Source: HIMB11 sp965657135
GTDB taxonomy: Bacteria > Pseudomonadota > Alphaproteobacteria > Rhodobacterales > Rhodobacteraceae
Assembly (NCBI GenBank): GCA_965657135.1
Contig: CBFHNF010000001.1
Span: forward strand, 1 to 64,000
Direction: 5' to 3'
DNA: 64,000 nucleotides
Shown here: piece after piece, positions 26,647-35,635 of the stretch
Numbering within the stretch: the stretch's first letter is position 1
Layout: the number at the start of each line of letters is the position of its first letter
Notes under the pieces: model-generated
Database searches by the model: none
What the model saw: the letters and a program-made list of their open reading frames with translations, nothing else
Told to the model about the DNA's origin: nothing
Translations under genes and position numbers: made by a program

Positions 26647-27561
26647 TTAATCCTTGATACCGCTGGTATGGTGTAGGAACCAATCCACGACAAAATTAAC
26701 TGCAACCGTCAAAAGCGCGATGGCAGATGCAGGCAACAGTGGCGTCAAACCTGCCTTTAGGTCGTACTGCGCAAACTGAATAAGAGATGCATTTTCACGT
26801 ACCATGGATCCCCAGTCTGCGGTTGGCGGTTGAATGCCCACACCTAGAAACGACAGCGCTGCAATTGTAAGAAACACAAAGCAAAACCGAAGCCCAAATT
26901 CAGCGACAAGTGGCGGAAGGATATTTGGTAAAATCTCGCGCCGCATAATCCAACTCAGCCCTTCACCGCGAAGACGGGCGGCTTCGACGTAATCCATCAC
27001 AACGACGTTGACGGCCACGGAGCGCGTTAATCGGAACACGCGCGTAGAATCCAAAATCGCGATGATAAGGATTAGGTTGATCGCGGATGAGCCAAAAATC
27101 GAAAGCAAGACAAGTGCAAATATCAAACTTGGGATTGCCATGAGCACGTCCACGCCGCGACTGAGTAGTTGATCTAACCACGAACGATTGATCGCAGCTG
27201 CCAAACCCAGTCCCCCTCCGATGACAAAGGCCAAAATAGTGGTCACAAGCGCAATGCCAACAGTGTTTCGGGCACCATATATCATCCGAGAATAGATATC
27301 TCGCCCAATTTGGTCTGTGCCCAGCAAATGTTCACCACCCCATGGCGCGTATGGAATGGCAAAGACTTCTGCTTCGCCGTAGGGCGCAATCCAAGGGGCA
27401 AAGACCGCGATAAGGATATAGATGGCAATTACGATCATGCCAAAGCGTGCTGTCGCCGGCGATTTGCGCAGGAGTATTTTAGCGCGACTCCATGTGGTCC
27501 GCTTTTCCAAGAATGATGTAACTTCATCCGTGGCGGAATAGGTTGTTTGTTCTTGTGTCAT
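26647..27561 (-). CDS. Peptide-type ABC importer permease (DppC-like)
   Basis: Inner-membrane permease of 304 residues with an N-terminal cytoplasmic tail, a first helix at about residues 40-58 and the binding-protein-dependent transport domain. The EAA loop contacting the ATPase is seen as DYVEAARLRGEGLSWIMRRE (about 189-208), and GTDQIGRDIYSRMIYGARN (about 79-97) is typical of DppC/OppC. The ATG overlaps the DppB stop by 4 bases. Confidence 0.93.
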   Translation of the reverse strand: MTQEQTTYSATDEVTSFLEKRTTWSRAKILLRKSPATARFGMIVIAIYILIAVFAPWIAPYGEAEVFAIPYAPWGGEHLLGTDQIGRDIYSRMIYGARNTVGIALVTTILAFVIGGGLGLAAAINRSWLDQLLSRGVDVLMAIPSLIFALVLLSIFGSSAINLILIIAILDSTRVFRLTRSVAVNVVVMDYVEAARLRGEGLSWIMRREILPNILPPLVAEFGLRFCFVFLTIAALSFLGVGIQPPTADWGSMVRENASLIQFAQYDLKAGLTPLLPASAIALLTVAVNFVVDWFLHHTSGIKD

Positions 27562-28538
27562 TTTGGATGCAACAATCTTGGGTTAGTGATGATGCCGATG
27601 ATATCGGCCAATAGGTTCAAAAAGATATAAGTGATCGCAAAGATCAGGGCGCAGGCCTGCACAACAGGTATGTCGCGGCTGGTGACCGAATCCACCATCA
27701 ATTGTCCGATACCAGGATAGACAAAGACCACTTCAACGACGACAACACCAACGACCAAGTAGGCTAGGTTGAATGCAATGACGGTTGCGATCGGCGCCCA
27801 CGCATTGGGGAGTGCGTGTTTCAAAATGACTTCCCGTTGGGTCGCGCCCGACAAGCGTGCCATTTGAATATAAGGGTGTGCCAACAAATTGATGATCGCG
27901 GCGCGTGTCATTCGCATCATGTGCGCAACAATAACCAATGTAAGTGTCATTGCAGGCAACGCGCTTCTGTATATGCGTTCTCCCAATGGTGTGCTGACGT
28001 CGATGTTCGCGAGGGACGGAAACACAGGCCAAAGGGCGGTTAGCAAAAGAATTAGGATATATGCCACAAAAAATTCAGGGAATGAAATCGTAGTGAGGGT
28101 CGAGGCGCTTACAATTTTATCGTAATATGTGTTGCGATAAAGTGCGGCGGTGATCCCCAAAAACAACGCCAGAGGAACCGCAATTATCGCCGTCATTCCG
28201 GCAAGGAACAATGTGTTCCACAGGCGTGGTGCGATGAGATCGGCAACAGGGCGCGAGCGGTCAACGCCAGATGCAGCACGTCCTGAAAATGATGTTCCTA
28301 AATCGCCTTGGACAACACCTACAACCCAGTCAAAATATCGGATGTATGCGGGTTTATCTAAACCTAATTCTTTGCGAAAAGCGGCAACTGTTTCTTCGGT
28401 GGCGGCTTGTCCAAGTACGGCTTGTCCAAAATCACCGGGAAGCATTTCGATAGAGGAAAAAATAATGATAGAGACAACAAAGAGCGTTGCAATACCTAAG
28501 AGTAACCGTTGAAACACGGTGGCGACGATCGGGTGCAC
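27558..28538 (-). CDS. Peptide-type ABC importer permease (DppB-like)
   Basis: Inner-membrane permease of 326 residues. The N-terminal helix VFQRLLLGIATLFVVSIIIF (about residues 7-26) and the following PGDF motif are family hallmarks. The EAA loop is AHPYIQMARLSGATQREVIL (about 217-236), and the C-terminal VEVVFVYPGIGQLMVDSV is typical of DppB. It follows the binding-protein gene after a terminator-like hairpin and overlaps dppC by 4 bases. Confidence 0.93.
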   Translation of the reverse strand: MHPIVATVFQRLLLGIATLFVVSIIIFSSIEMLPGDFGQAVLGQAATEETVAAFRKELGLDKPAYIRYFDWVVGVVQGDLGTSFSGRAASGVDRSRPVADLIAPRLWNTLFLAGMTAIIAVPLALFLGITAALYRNTYYDKIVSASTLTTISFPEFFVAYILILLLTALWPVFPSLANIDVSTPLGERIYRSALPAMTLTLVIVAHMMRMTRAAIINLLAHPYIQMARLSGATQREVILKHALPNAWAPIATVIAFNLAYLVVGVVVVEVVFVYPGIGQLMVDSVTSRDIPVVQACALIFAITYIFLNLLADIIGIITNPRLLHPK

Positions 28539-28552
28539 GAAGTAGATCCTTT

Positions 28553-28591
28553 GTCAAAAAATTGCACCGCACAGATACTGCGCGGTGCAAT
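28553..28591 (-). terminator. Intercistronic terminator-like hairpin between the binding-protein and permease genes
   Basis: Read leftward, a perfect 10-bp stem (ATTGCACCGC with GCGGTGCAAT) and an 11-base loop are followed by a run of six T residues. It lies 14 bases after the binding-protein stop and before dppB. Because dppB and dppC depend on the same transcript, this is probably a leaky terminator and 3'-end stabiliser that raises binding-protein over permease levels. Confidence 0.75.
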
Positions 28592-28604
28592 CGAATTTCT
28601 TAAA

Positions 28605-30209
28605 TTACGCGAACCACCAACGTTCCGCAATTTTACATCCGTCAAGATCCCAGTTGGATGCAACGTTCGCGCCATGGGCGACTTTTTTGCTGTGTGCAAT
28701 GATGTAGTTTGCAAACATTGGGCAGATTGTTCCACCGTCATCGCTTACCAAACGCTGACATTCTGCATACATTTCGCGACGCTTGGCATCGTCCAATTCC
28801 GCGCGTGCCGCAACAACGATGTCGTTGAATTTGGCTGATGCTTCGGTACCTTTCCAAGCAGTGTCGTTCCACTCTGTGTCGTTTGTATACGCGGCTGAGA
28901 ACATCCAGTCTTCTGTTGGGCGTCCACCCCAGTAACATGCACTCCAGCCTTTTTTGTTCCAAACGTTTGACCAGTAGCCATCTTTTGGTTCACGAACCAC
29001 TTCGATGTTGATGCCCGCTTCTGCTGCAGAGGCTGCGATCAATTGTGCTGCATCAACTGCGCCCGCAAAGGCTGCATCAGATGAACTTAGTTGGATCGCT
29101 CCTGAGTGACCTGATTTTTTGTAGTGGAATGCTGCTTTATCAGCATCAAATTCACGCTGTTCTAGGCCAGATGCATGGAAACGGTTTGCAGTTGAAATTG
29201 GGTGGTCATTACCCAATGCACCATGCCCCAATAGGATCTTGTCGATCAATTCTTGGCGTTTGATCGAATGCTTCAGCGCCATACGCAGATCATAGTTGTC
29301 AAATGGCGCGACATCCAAACGCATTGGGAACGTATAGTGTAACGTGCCAGTGAGTTCTAGGATATCGAGGTTTGGCGCACGGCCTAGCAATGCAACAGTT
29401 TTTGGATCAACGCGGTCAATCACATCGACATCACCATTCATCATAGCGTTTTGGCGTGCGGCAACGTCGATTATTGAAATGATTTCGACTTCATCAAAGT
29501 GTGCTGCATCCGCTTTCCAGTAGTTCGGGTTGCGCTTAAATTTTGCGCGAACACCTGGGTCGAAAGTGTCTAGGATGTACCCGCCGGTGCCCAGACCTGT
29601 GTTTACAGAGAGTGCTCCATCAACAACGGGCATGATCGCAAGGTGATAATCAGATACAATAAACGGGAAGTCAGCATTTGCAGATGCCAATTCGATGATC
29701 ACACGATATGGGCCATCAGCCGTCATGCTTGTTACCGCAGTTAGCAAGCCCTTCGCCGCTGATTTTGATTCATCGCCCATGTGGTATTGCAATGACGCAA
29801 TCACATCCTCTGATGTCATTGTTTTGCCATTGTGGAATTCCACACCCTGGCGCAGATCGAATACCCATGTTTTCGCATCAGCAGATGAATAGCTTTCCGC
29901 AAGTTCTGGGCGCAACTGACCGTCGGGTCCAACCTCAGTCAGATGGTTTGACCATCCATAGTTGATTGCCAGTGTGAAACCGTTTTCTGAAGTTGAAGGA
30001 TCAAGTGTATCGGTCGTTGAACCGTGTCCCATTCCCAAGCGGAAAAGGCCACCACGCTTAGGTGTTGCCGCTTCCACACTTCCTGCGATCGAAAGTGCGG
30101 TTGGAAGAGCGATGCTTGTCGCAAGCAAAGATCGTACAAATGTACGACGATCAATTTGACCCGTCTTGAATTTTAGCTCTTGCAGAGCTCTATATTCATT
30201 TTTGTTCAT
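28605..30209 (-). CDS. Periplasmic peptide-type substrate-binding protein (DppA/OppA family, SBP_bac_5)
   Basis: Substrate-binding protein of 534 residues. The N-terminus has a twin-arginine-like signal, DRRTFVRSLLATSIALPTAL (about residues 20-39), suggesting Tat export, followed by the mature SBP_bac_5 fold (LDPSTSENGFTLAINYGWSN; FDLRQGVEFHNGKTMTSEDV). Family ligands include oligopeptides, opines and amides. It is encoded with two permeases, a double ATPase, an M81 metallopeptidase and a CocE-like hydrolase, so the ligand may be a modified or cyclic peptide, or an N-acylated compound (inference). Confidence 0.92.
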   Translation of the reverse strand: MNKNEYRALQELKFKTGQIDRRTFVRSLLATSIALPTALSIAGSVEAATPKRGGLFRLGMGHGSTTDTLDPSTSENGFTLAINYGWSNHLTEVGPDGQLRPELAESYSSADAKTWVFDLRQGVEFHNGKTMTSEDVIASLQYHMGDESKSAAKGLLTAVTSMTADGPYRVIIELASANADFPFIVSDYHLAIMPVVDGALSVNTGLGTGGYILDTFDPGVRAKFKRNPNYWKADAAHFDEVEIISIIDVAARQNAMMNGDVDVIDRVDPKTVALLGRAPNLDILELTGTLHYTFPMRLDVAPFDNYDLRMALKHSIKRQELIDKILLGHGALGNDHPISTANRFHASGLEQREFDADKAAFHYKKSGHSGAIQLSSSDAAFAGAVDAAQLIAASAAEAGINIEVVREPKDGYWSNVWNKKGWSACYWGGRPTEDWMFSAAYTNDTEWNDTAWKGTEASAKFNDIVVAARAELDDAKRREMYAECQRLVSDDGGTICPMFANYIIAHSKKVAHGANVASNWDLDGCKIAERWWFA

Positions 30210-30288
30210 TTTATTCCCCTGTTGATCTGTAGTCTGTTACACAACATTGCAAAATCGCACCCTATAAAATCAAGAGTAAAATTTAATT

Positions 30289-31764
30289 TTATAAGAAAGC
30301 CAGTGAGTTGGGCAGGTGGCTGTATTTTTTGGGTGTCAATTTGCAGGGAAATTGCCCCGGAGATGCAACTGGGATCACCCTTTCAACAATGTGTTCGAAG
30401 TCGGCTCGATAGTGCAGGGTGCTTTTGACGCCGATAATTTGCATCGAATTTAGGTCCAGTCCAAAGTACGTGAAATGCGCCTGATCCAAGCATTGTATTG
30501 GATTGCTTGTGACAATCGCTGTGATGCAACCAGCCGCGTCTAGGCATCTAACCTGTACACAGTTCCCTAATTTCGAAATGCATCCTCTGTACATCTCTCC
30601 TGTGTTATAACACACGCCATCCTTAATTTTTTCAACGCGGTACTGTCCGATCAGCGGTGTGTCATCCGTGATGCCGGATTTCCCGCCTAACTCTGCTGAC
30701 ATGACGTTTCCAACCCCTGTTTCGGCCGCTTTGGAGACAAATTGTGGATCGCATAGTAATCCCACGACGGCACGTTCAACGTCGCTGTTTACAAGCGCGC
30801 GCAGTAATCCTGTGGTGTCGGATGATGCACCGGCCCCTGGGTTATCTTGGACATCCGCAAAAACAAATGAGGTTTTTTTTGAATTTGACCACAGATTAAC
30901 GGCGTCTTCGGGTGAATACAGTTTTGTGTTGAAATTGTATCTGTCTTCATCAAATCGGCGTACAACATGCTGTGCAACATCGTGAGCCGTTTGATGGTCC
31001 TTCGCGGATACGATAACACTGGGACCTGTTTGAGGAGTATCGGATGCAGTAAATCCCAGCGCAATTTCAATTACCGTTCGGTCGCGTTCAAGCCGATCAC
31101 ATGCCGCACGCAGTCCGTTTAAGGGGGCAGAATCCGTTAATTGTGCGTGTAATGGAATTAAAAAATTAATTGGTAAGTGTACAAGTTTGGCCGTTTCACC
31201 GTTTAGGCGCCTCAGGAGCAAGTCAAAATTCCGCACCCCAGTATCGGCCATATCCAAGTGCGGATAGGTTTTATAGATTGTCAAAACATCAATCAGATTG
31301 ACAGTATCCGCACTGATGTTGGCATGAAGATCAAAGCTAACTCCAAGCGGAACATGGGGGCCAATTAATTTGCGCACCCGTTTTATGATTTCAAGATCAC
31401 CATCGATGTAATCATCACAGACCATTGCCCCGTGTAGATCCAGATAGACAGCATCCAATTCTTCAATTGCTGCAATTCCTTCAATGATCATGTTCGCAAT
31501 TGTTTCAAATGCTTCTGTGGTAACCTTACCCGATGGCTCAGCTGCACACCACAATACGGGTTCTGCCTTTACCGTTTCAGACATGTTGCAGCGATTGATA
31601 AATCCGGCCACGGGCAAATTCATTCCAGAGGTTTCGGTTAGAACTTCCGCCCCGCGTAATAATTGTGGCCAACTATCGGAGATCAGAAATTTATCCAACG
31701 TCGTCGGTCGATCAACAAACGTATTCGTTTCATGTTGAAATCCTGCTACCGCAATCCTAAACAT
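30289..31764 (-). CDS. M81-family (MlrC-like) metallopeptidase
   Basis: 491 residues, the normal size for the MlrC/M81 family named for microcystinase C of Sphingomonas, which cleaves linearised microcystin and its tetrapeptide. The N-terminal signature AGFQHETNTF (about residues 7-16) is intact, with further His/Asp-rich motifs YLDLHGAMVCDDYIDGD (about 106-122) and SFDLHANIS (about 140-148). The protein lacks a signal peptide, so it probably acts in the cytoplasm on imported substrate. Its ATG directly follows the CocE stop codon (TAAATG). Confidence 0.87.
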   Translation of the reverse strand: MFRIAVAGFQHETNTFVDRPTTLDKFLISDSWPQLLRGAEVLTETSGMNLPVAGFINRCNMSETVKAEPVLWCAAEPSGKVTTEAFETIANMIIEGIAAIEELDAVYLDLHGAMVCDDYIDGDLEIIKRVRKLIGPHVPLGVSFDLHANISADTVNLIDVLTIYKTYPHLDMADTGVRNFDLLLRRLNGETAKLVHLPINFLIPLHAQLTDSAPLNGLRAACDRLERDRTVIEIALGFTASDTPQTGPSVIVSAKDHQTAHDVAQHVVRRFDEDRYNFNTKLYSPEDAVNLWSNSKKTSFVFADVQDNPGAGASSDTTGLLRALVNSDVERAVVGLLCDPQFVSKAAETGVGNVMSAELGGKSGITDDTPLIGQYRVEKIKDGVCYNTGEMYRGCISKLGNCVQVRCLDAAGCITAIVTSNPIQCLDQAHFTYFGLDLNSMQIIGVKSTLHYRADFEHIVERVIPVASPGQFPCKLTPKKYSHLPNSLAFL

Positions 31765-33753
31765 TTAATGGTGCTTACGTTTTATGGTTTCGTTTATGTC
31801 TTTTTCAAAGATCAACTTTTCGTTTTCGTATGCCTCCATCCGGGCCGTTAAATAGAAATTAGCCTGATCAGCCGTCATTTCAGCGTAAGCTTCTGTGCGC
31901 GTTACCCACGCGCCGCGGCTGCGTTCCTCAGTCCAATGTGTTTTACCATGCGCACTTAGTGGATCATCTGGATGAATGCTCCACCATTCGCGTGCGACGC
32001 TTCCTGACACCATCCCATGTTCTAGATCTTCAATGGCGCCAAAATCGTCGATGATTTCAACTGTCACAGTGCCTGATTTCAAATCTGTAGTGATTTGCCG
32101 CTTGTTATCAGAAGGGCGAATTTGCTTTGTCTCCCAGGGGGCTTCGGATTCGGGAGGGGGGAAATGGCGTTCATCCCGTTGATCATGTTTTGATATAGGG
32201 ATATCGAGTGCGCCGCCCTTTATTTCAAGGGTTGATGCCTGTGGCATGGGCCATAACAGTGGCCAATAGGCGTTCGAAATAGCCAGCCGCAATTTATGGC
32301 CCTTGGGTACTCTATAGGCGATATGATCCAATTTGATGCTAAATTCGGATACTTCGTCCACTCTGAGTGGTGTCGGATGTTCATGATCCACACTTTGCGC
32401 AAGATTTAGGACACCATAGGAGATGCGTGTTGATGCGCCGTCTGGGTGAACGTGGTTCAGACGAACAGCCACTTGTGCGTCTGTTGTATTTGATTTTAAC
32501 CGTAACTTGAGTTGCGCGGCACCAATGATATCATAATCCTGTTCCAAAGGCGCTGAGTCATAACACACTGAGAGTGCGTCGTCCCCGCGTTGATCGTCTG
32601 GCATTTCAGGACCTAACCAGATTGCACAATATTCGCCAGAGGCCATGCCGCATGTTTGCGGTGATGCGACCACATCGGTAATCTCGCCAGCGACTTCGCA
32701 TAGCCTGTTGCCGGTGCCCAAAAACATCTTCTGTTTGGTTGGTCCTTCAGGCCAGTTTTCTTCATTTACCCAACGGCCAGCGCGCTCTGCGTACCATGTT
32801 TTTGGCCGAACGCCATCCATTAGATACACGGAATATGCCGGATCATTGTCAACGCCTGTTTCGATCCCCTTAAGCCATTTATCCCACCAGCGCTGAGCCT
32901 CTTGCAAGAAACCGATCCGAGGTTCTGGAACAGCAAAATGTGGATATTTGTGCACCCACGGTCCGACGATACCCTTGACGGGCGTAGACAGGTTTTCAAC
33001 CAATTGCGGAACGGCGTTTTTATAGGCGTCTCCCCACCCACCAACGGCCAAGGTCGCAGCAGTGATTGCGCCATAATCTTCGCAAACAGATCCATGTCGC
33101 CAATATGCATCACGTTGTTGGTGGGACAACCATTTCGCAGGTAAAAATGGCTGCGCCTTGAGACGCTCTAGCCAAATGTTACGCCAGGCATCCCCAACGA
33201 TGACTGGATCAGGTGGACGGGATGAATATGCCCACATTGTAGAGCCCCAACCCAAATTTTCATTTAGTAAACAGCCCCCCTTGTAATGGATATCATCGGC
33301 ATAGCGATCAACCGTTGAGCATAAAGTAATGATCGCTTTCAGCGGGCTTGGATTGCGCGCGGCAATCTGCAGTGAATTGAAGCCCCCCCAACTGATTCCC
33401 ATCATTCCAACGGTTCCACTGCACCAGTTTTGAGAGGCCAACCAGTTTATGATTTCTTCCCCGTCACTAAGTTCTTGATCCGAATATTCATCATCCATTA
33501 GACCATGGCTGTCACCATTTCCGCGCATATCAACGCGAACGCAGGCATATCCGCGCTTGGCGAAATACGGATGGGTCAACGCATCGCGCGCGCAGGTTCC
33601 ATCACGCTTGCGGTATGGCAGGTACTCTAAAATCGCAGGTACAGGGGACTCATCTGCGTCGATTGGCATCCAAACCCGTGCAGACAGTCGGCAGCCATCT
33701 GACAAAATGATTTCCATGTCCTCAAATTCTTGAATGTCACGGATATTGCTCAT
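31765..33753 (-). CDS. CocE/NonD-family hydrolase (X-Pro dipeptidyl-peptidase-like)
   Basis: Alpha/beta-hydrolase of 662 residues. The nucleophile elbow GISWGG lies near residue 129, with the RVDMRGNGDSHG oxyanion-side motif about 45 residues earlier and a C-terminal jelly-roll (PepX_C) domain. Family members are cocaine esterase, glutaryl-acylases and X-prolyl dipeptidyl aminopeptidases, so an ester or acyl/prolyl amide bond is the expected target. No signal peptide is seen. The ATG at 33753, preceded by GGGAGG, is preferred over the frame's first ATG at 33828. It heads the six-gene leftward cluster. Confidence 0.88.
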   Translation of the reverse strand: MSNIRDIQEFEDMEIILSDGCRLSARVWMPIDADESPVPAILEYLPYRKRDGTCARDALTHPYFAKRGYACVRVDMRGNGDSHGLMDDEYSDQELSDGEEIINWLASQNWCSGTVGMMGISWGGFNSLQIAARNPSPLKAIITLCSTVDRYADDIHYKGGCLLNENLGWGSTMWAYSSRPPDPVIVGDAWRNIWLERLKAQPFLPAKWLSHQQRDAYWRHGSVCEDYGAITAATLAVGGWGDAYKNAVPQLVENLSTPVKGIVGPWVHKYPHFAVPEPRIGFLQEAQRWWDKWLKGIETGVDNDPAYSVYLMDGVRPKTWYAERAGRWVNEENWPEGPTKQKMFLGTGNRLCEVAGEITDVVASPQTCGMASGEYCAIWLGPEMPDDQRGDDALSVCYDSAPLEQDYDIIGAAQLKLRLKSNTTDAQVAVRLNHVHPDGASTRISYGVLNLAQSVDHEHPTPLRVDEVSEFSIKLDHIAYRVPKGHKLRLAISNAYWPLLWPMPQASTLEIKGGALDIPISKHDQRDERHFPPPESEAPWETKQIRPSDNKRQITTDLKSGTVTVEIIDDFGAIEDLEHGMVSGSVAREWWSIHPDDPLSAHGKTHWTEERSRGAWVTRTEAYAEMTADQANFYLTARMEAYENEKLIFEKDINETIKRKHH

Positions 33754-33817
33754 TGGCTGGACCTCCCATATCGTCGGTACATCGAATTCCAAGTGTGCCC
33801 GAATCGTCAAGCAAAGA

Positions 33818-34690
33818 ATGATTGTCATGTTCAGATTTTTAGCAGCGTTTTTTTGTATATCTGTTGGCGTTTTTTACTACCTCAGTGCGCCAACCCATAC
33901 TGGTGGGGAAATCACACTTATAGGCGATCCAAAAAACGGTGAATATGTGTATCATGCCGCTGGATGCGGCGGCTGTCATCGTGCATCTGATGCAACTGAC
34001 GGCGACATGCTTGTGCTTTCTGGGGGGCAAAAATTTCCGTCCCCTTTCGGAACGTTTATTTCCCCCAATGTTTCGATGGACGTCAAGTTTGGGATCGGTT
34101 CATGGACCCAAGCTGATTTTGTACGCGCGATCCGAAATGGTGTTTCACCTGATGGCAAACACTATTATCCTGCATTTCCGTACACCTCATATCAAGGAAT
34201 GAGCGATCAAGATGTGGTTGATTTGTGGTCTTTTTGGCAGCGCCTCCCATCGTCTAATGCACAATCTGTGGAGCATGAATTACCAGTTTATGCACAATGG
34301 CGCAGGCTTGTAGGATTTTGGAAGCTGATTGCATATAAACCAAATGATCAGGCCATATCCGATCCTATTTTGACGCGGGGTGCGTATTTGGTTGGCGTTC
34401 TGGGTCATTGCGGCGAGTGTCATACATCGCGCAACATCTTGGGGGCGACAGTGACGGAGAACACTTTATTGGGTGCAAAACATCCATCAGGTGAAGGTCG
34501 CATTCCTGCAATCGTGGGCAGCGGGTTCACATGGAGCGTTGAAGATATAGCAGAATACCTAAATTCTGGGTTTACGCCAGATTACGATGTGGCGGGTGGT
34601 CTAATGGCAGAGGTGATTGAAAACACATCAAAGCTTTCCAATCAAGATCGCATTGCCATCGCGACCTACCTTAGAGCGCATCAAAACTAA
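33818..34690 (+). CDS. Membrane-anchored diheme cytochrome c
   Basis: About 290 residues with an N-terminal hydrophobic anchor or signal (FRFLAAFFCISVGVFYYLSA) and two c-type heme sites, CGGCH (about residue 49) and CGECH (about 205). The pattern of two cytochrome c domains with GAYLVGVLGHCGECHTSRN resembles the cytochrome subunits of alcohol, aldehyde and gluconate dehydrogenases. No dehydrogenase subunit is adjacent, so the electron donor is unknown. The start could be 33818 or the ATG at 33827; the longer frame to 33734 would overlap the divergent CocE gene. Divergent from the CocE-M81-Dpp cluster. Confidence 0.85.
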   Translation: MIVMFRFLAAFFCISVGVFYYLSAPTHTGGEITLIGDPKNGEYVYHAAGCGGCHRASDATDGDMLVLSGGQKFPSPFGTFISPNVSMDVKFGIGSWTQADFVRAIRNGVSPDGKHYYPAFPYTSYQGMSDQDVVDLWSFWQRLPSSNAQSVEHELPVYAQWRRLVGFWKLIAYKPNDQAISDPILTRGAYLVGVLGHCGECHTSRNILGATVTENTLLGAKHPSGEGRIPAIVGSGFTWSVEDIAEYLNSGFTPDYDVAGGLMAEVIENTSKLSNQDRIAIATYLRAHQN

Positions 34691-34753
34691 TTTATAATAT
34701 ACAGGAATTTCATTTTGAAATCCCCTTCTTTTCCAGTTAGGAAGAAACCAAGC

Positions 34754-34830
34754 GGTCCCATAGCTCAACTGGATAGAGCAACTGACTTCTAATCAGTAGG
34801 TTCGGGGTTCGAGTCCTCGTGGGATCGCCA
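34754..34830 (+). tRNA. tRNA-Arg (anticodon UCU)
   Basis: 77-base cloverleaf with encoded CCA. The acceptor stem GGTCCCA pairs with TGGGATC (one G-T). The anticodon stem ACTGA/TCAGT holds the loop CTTCTAA, giving anticodon TCT. The D arm has AGCTCAACTGGATAGAGC and the T arm GGTTCGAGTCC. Confidence 0.96.
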
Positions 34831-34851
34831 ATATTATTTCAGATGCAAAAG

Positions 34852-34890
34852 AAATGAGCGATCATTGTAATCGCTCATTTGTTCGTTTGA
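34852..34890. terminator. Hairpin after tRNA-Arg, probable bidirectional terminator
   Basis: An 11-bp perfect stem (AAATGAGCGAT with ATCGCTCATTT, 34852-34880) with a 7-base loop, 21 bases after the tRNA. T-rich stretches follow on both strands (GTTCGTTTG rightward, CTTTTG leftward), so it may end both the tRNA and the convergent DsrE-like transcript. Confidence 0.6.
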
Positions 34891-34908
34891 AAATGACGCA
34901 CCCTATGG

Positions 34909-35361
34909 TTATGGCCGGATCACAAAGTATCCACTGTCATCTAGTTTCAGCAAGCGCCCAACGCCACCAGGAACAACAACTGCTGACTCTACCAGATCGG
35001 GTGCTTTACCTTCTTTTTTGGTCATCCCATTAATCGTATTTTGACAAGCGCTAAAACGTAGGTCAGGAATGCTAGCTGAAAAATTATTTACCCGATCAAG
35101 AACAGGTGATGTATCAGTACGCAACATGTGCAGCCCGGCATTGAATGCCACGATTTCGATTTCATACATGTTGCCTTTTTCACTTTGCATGCGTGCAAAA
35201 TTGGCGGCTACATTTAATACTTTGTTCAAGGTGGCGGGGTCATTGTCGCTGACCTGAAGTGCAAGTCGGTTCACACCATCCCCTGCTTGTCCCGCGAACG
35301 CGGATGTTGCTATGAAAAGTCCAACGACGAGAACCAGGATTGATGAGATCACTTTTTTCAT
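34909..35361 (-). CDS. Secreted DsrE-like (DsrE/DsrF superfamily) protein
   Basis: 150 residues: Sec signal peptide (ISSILVLVVGLFIATSAFAG, cleavage near residue 23) and a DsrE/DsrF-like alpha/beta domain with one Cys in RFSACQNTINGM (about residues 102-113), at the position of the sulfur-relay Cys in the superfamily. Periplasmic DsrE-like proteins often lie near sulfur-oxidation genes; none is adjacent here. The function is unproven. GGAGG precedes the ATG. Confidence 0.8.
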   Translation of the reverse strand: MKKVISSILVLVVGLFIATSAFAGQAGDGVNRLALQVSDNDPATLNKVLNVAANFARMQSEKGNMYEIEIVAFNAGLHMLRTDTSPVLDRVNNFSASIPDLRFSACQNTINGMTKKEGKAPDLVESAVVVPGGVGRLLKLDDSGYFVIRP

Positions 35362-35482
35362 ATTTTCCTCCCAAAGTTATCTGTCGTCAGGGTAGCGAAA
35401 GAATATTGAAATACAAAAGAAATTTCGCCGCGAATCGAAATAAGAATGTATGTGTACTCGGCGTTGCTAAAAGGAAAACAAA

Positions 35483-35632
35483 ATGATTAGATTTGCAGTT
35501 TTCATTATAATCATATTCTTAGCGGTATTGATATTGGCAGAAAATTTTGGTCGCCCAATCCCTTATGGTTATCGTATTTTGGCGGGACTGGTCGTGGCGT
35601 TTGGAATCGCGGCTGCATTGGCCAGCGATTGA
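35483..35632 (+). CDS. Small membrane protein, 49 residues, unknown
   Basis: A short gene preceded by AAAAGGAAAACAAA. The product has two hydrophobic segments (FAVFIIIIFLAVLILA at about residues 4-19; ILAGLVVAFGIAAALA at about 32-47) separated by a polar turn (ENFGRPIPYGYR). It is probably an inner-membrane hairpin. Three bases separate its stop from the next gene, so the two are coupled. No family recognised. Confidence 0.6.
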   Translation: MIRFAVFIIIIFLAVLILAENFGRPIPYGYRILAGLVVAFGIAAALASD

Positions 35633-35635
35633 TTC

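Noticed and set aside
30289..33753. Microcystin degradation (mlr) cluster
   Set aside because: Only an MlrC-like protein is present; MlrA, MlrB and MlrD are absent, and M81 proteins are widespread in bacteria that do not degrade microcystin.
34754..34830. tRNA-Arg as an integration (att) site of an island
   Set aside because: No integrase, no repeat of the tRNA 3' end and no change in gene character downstream.
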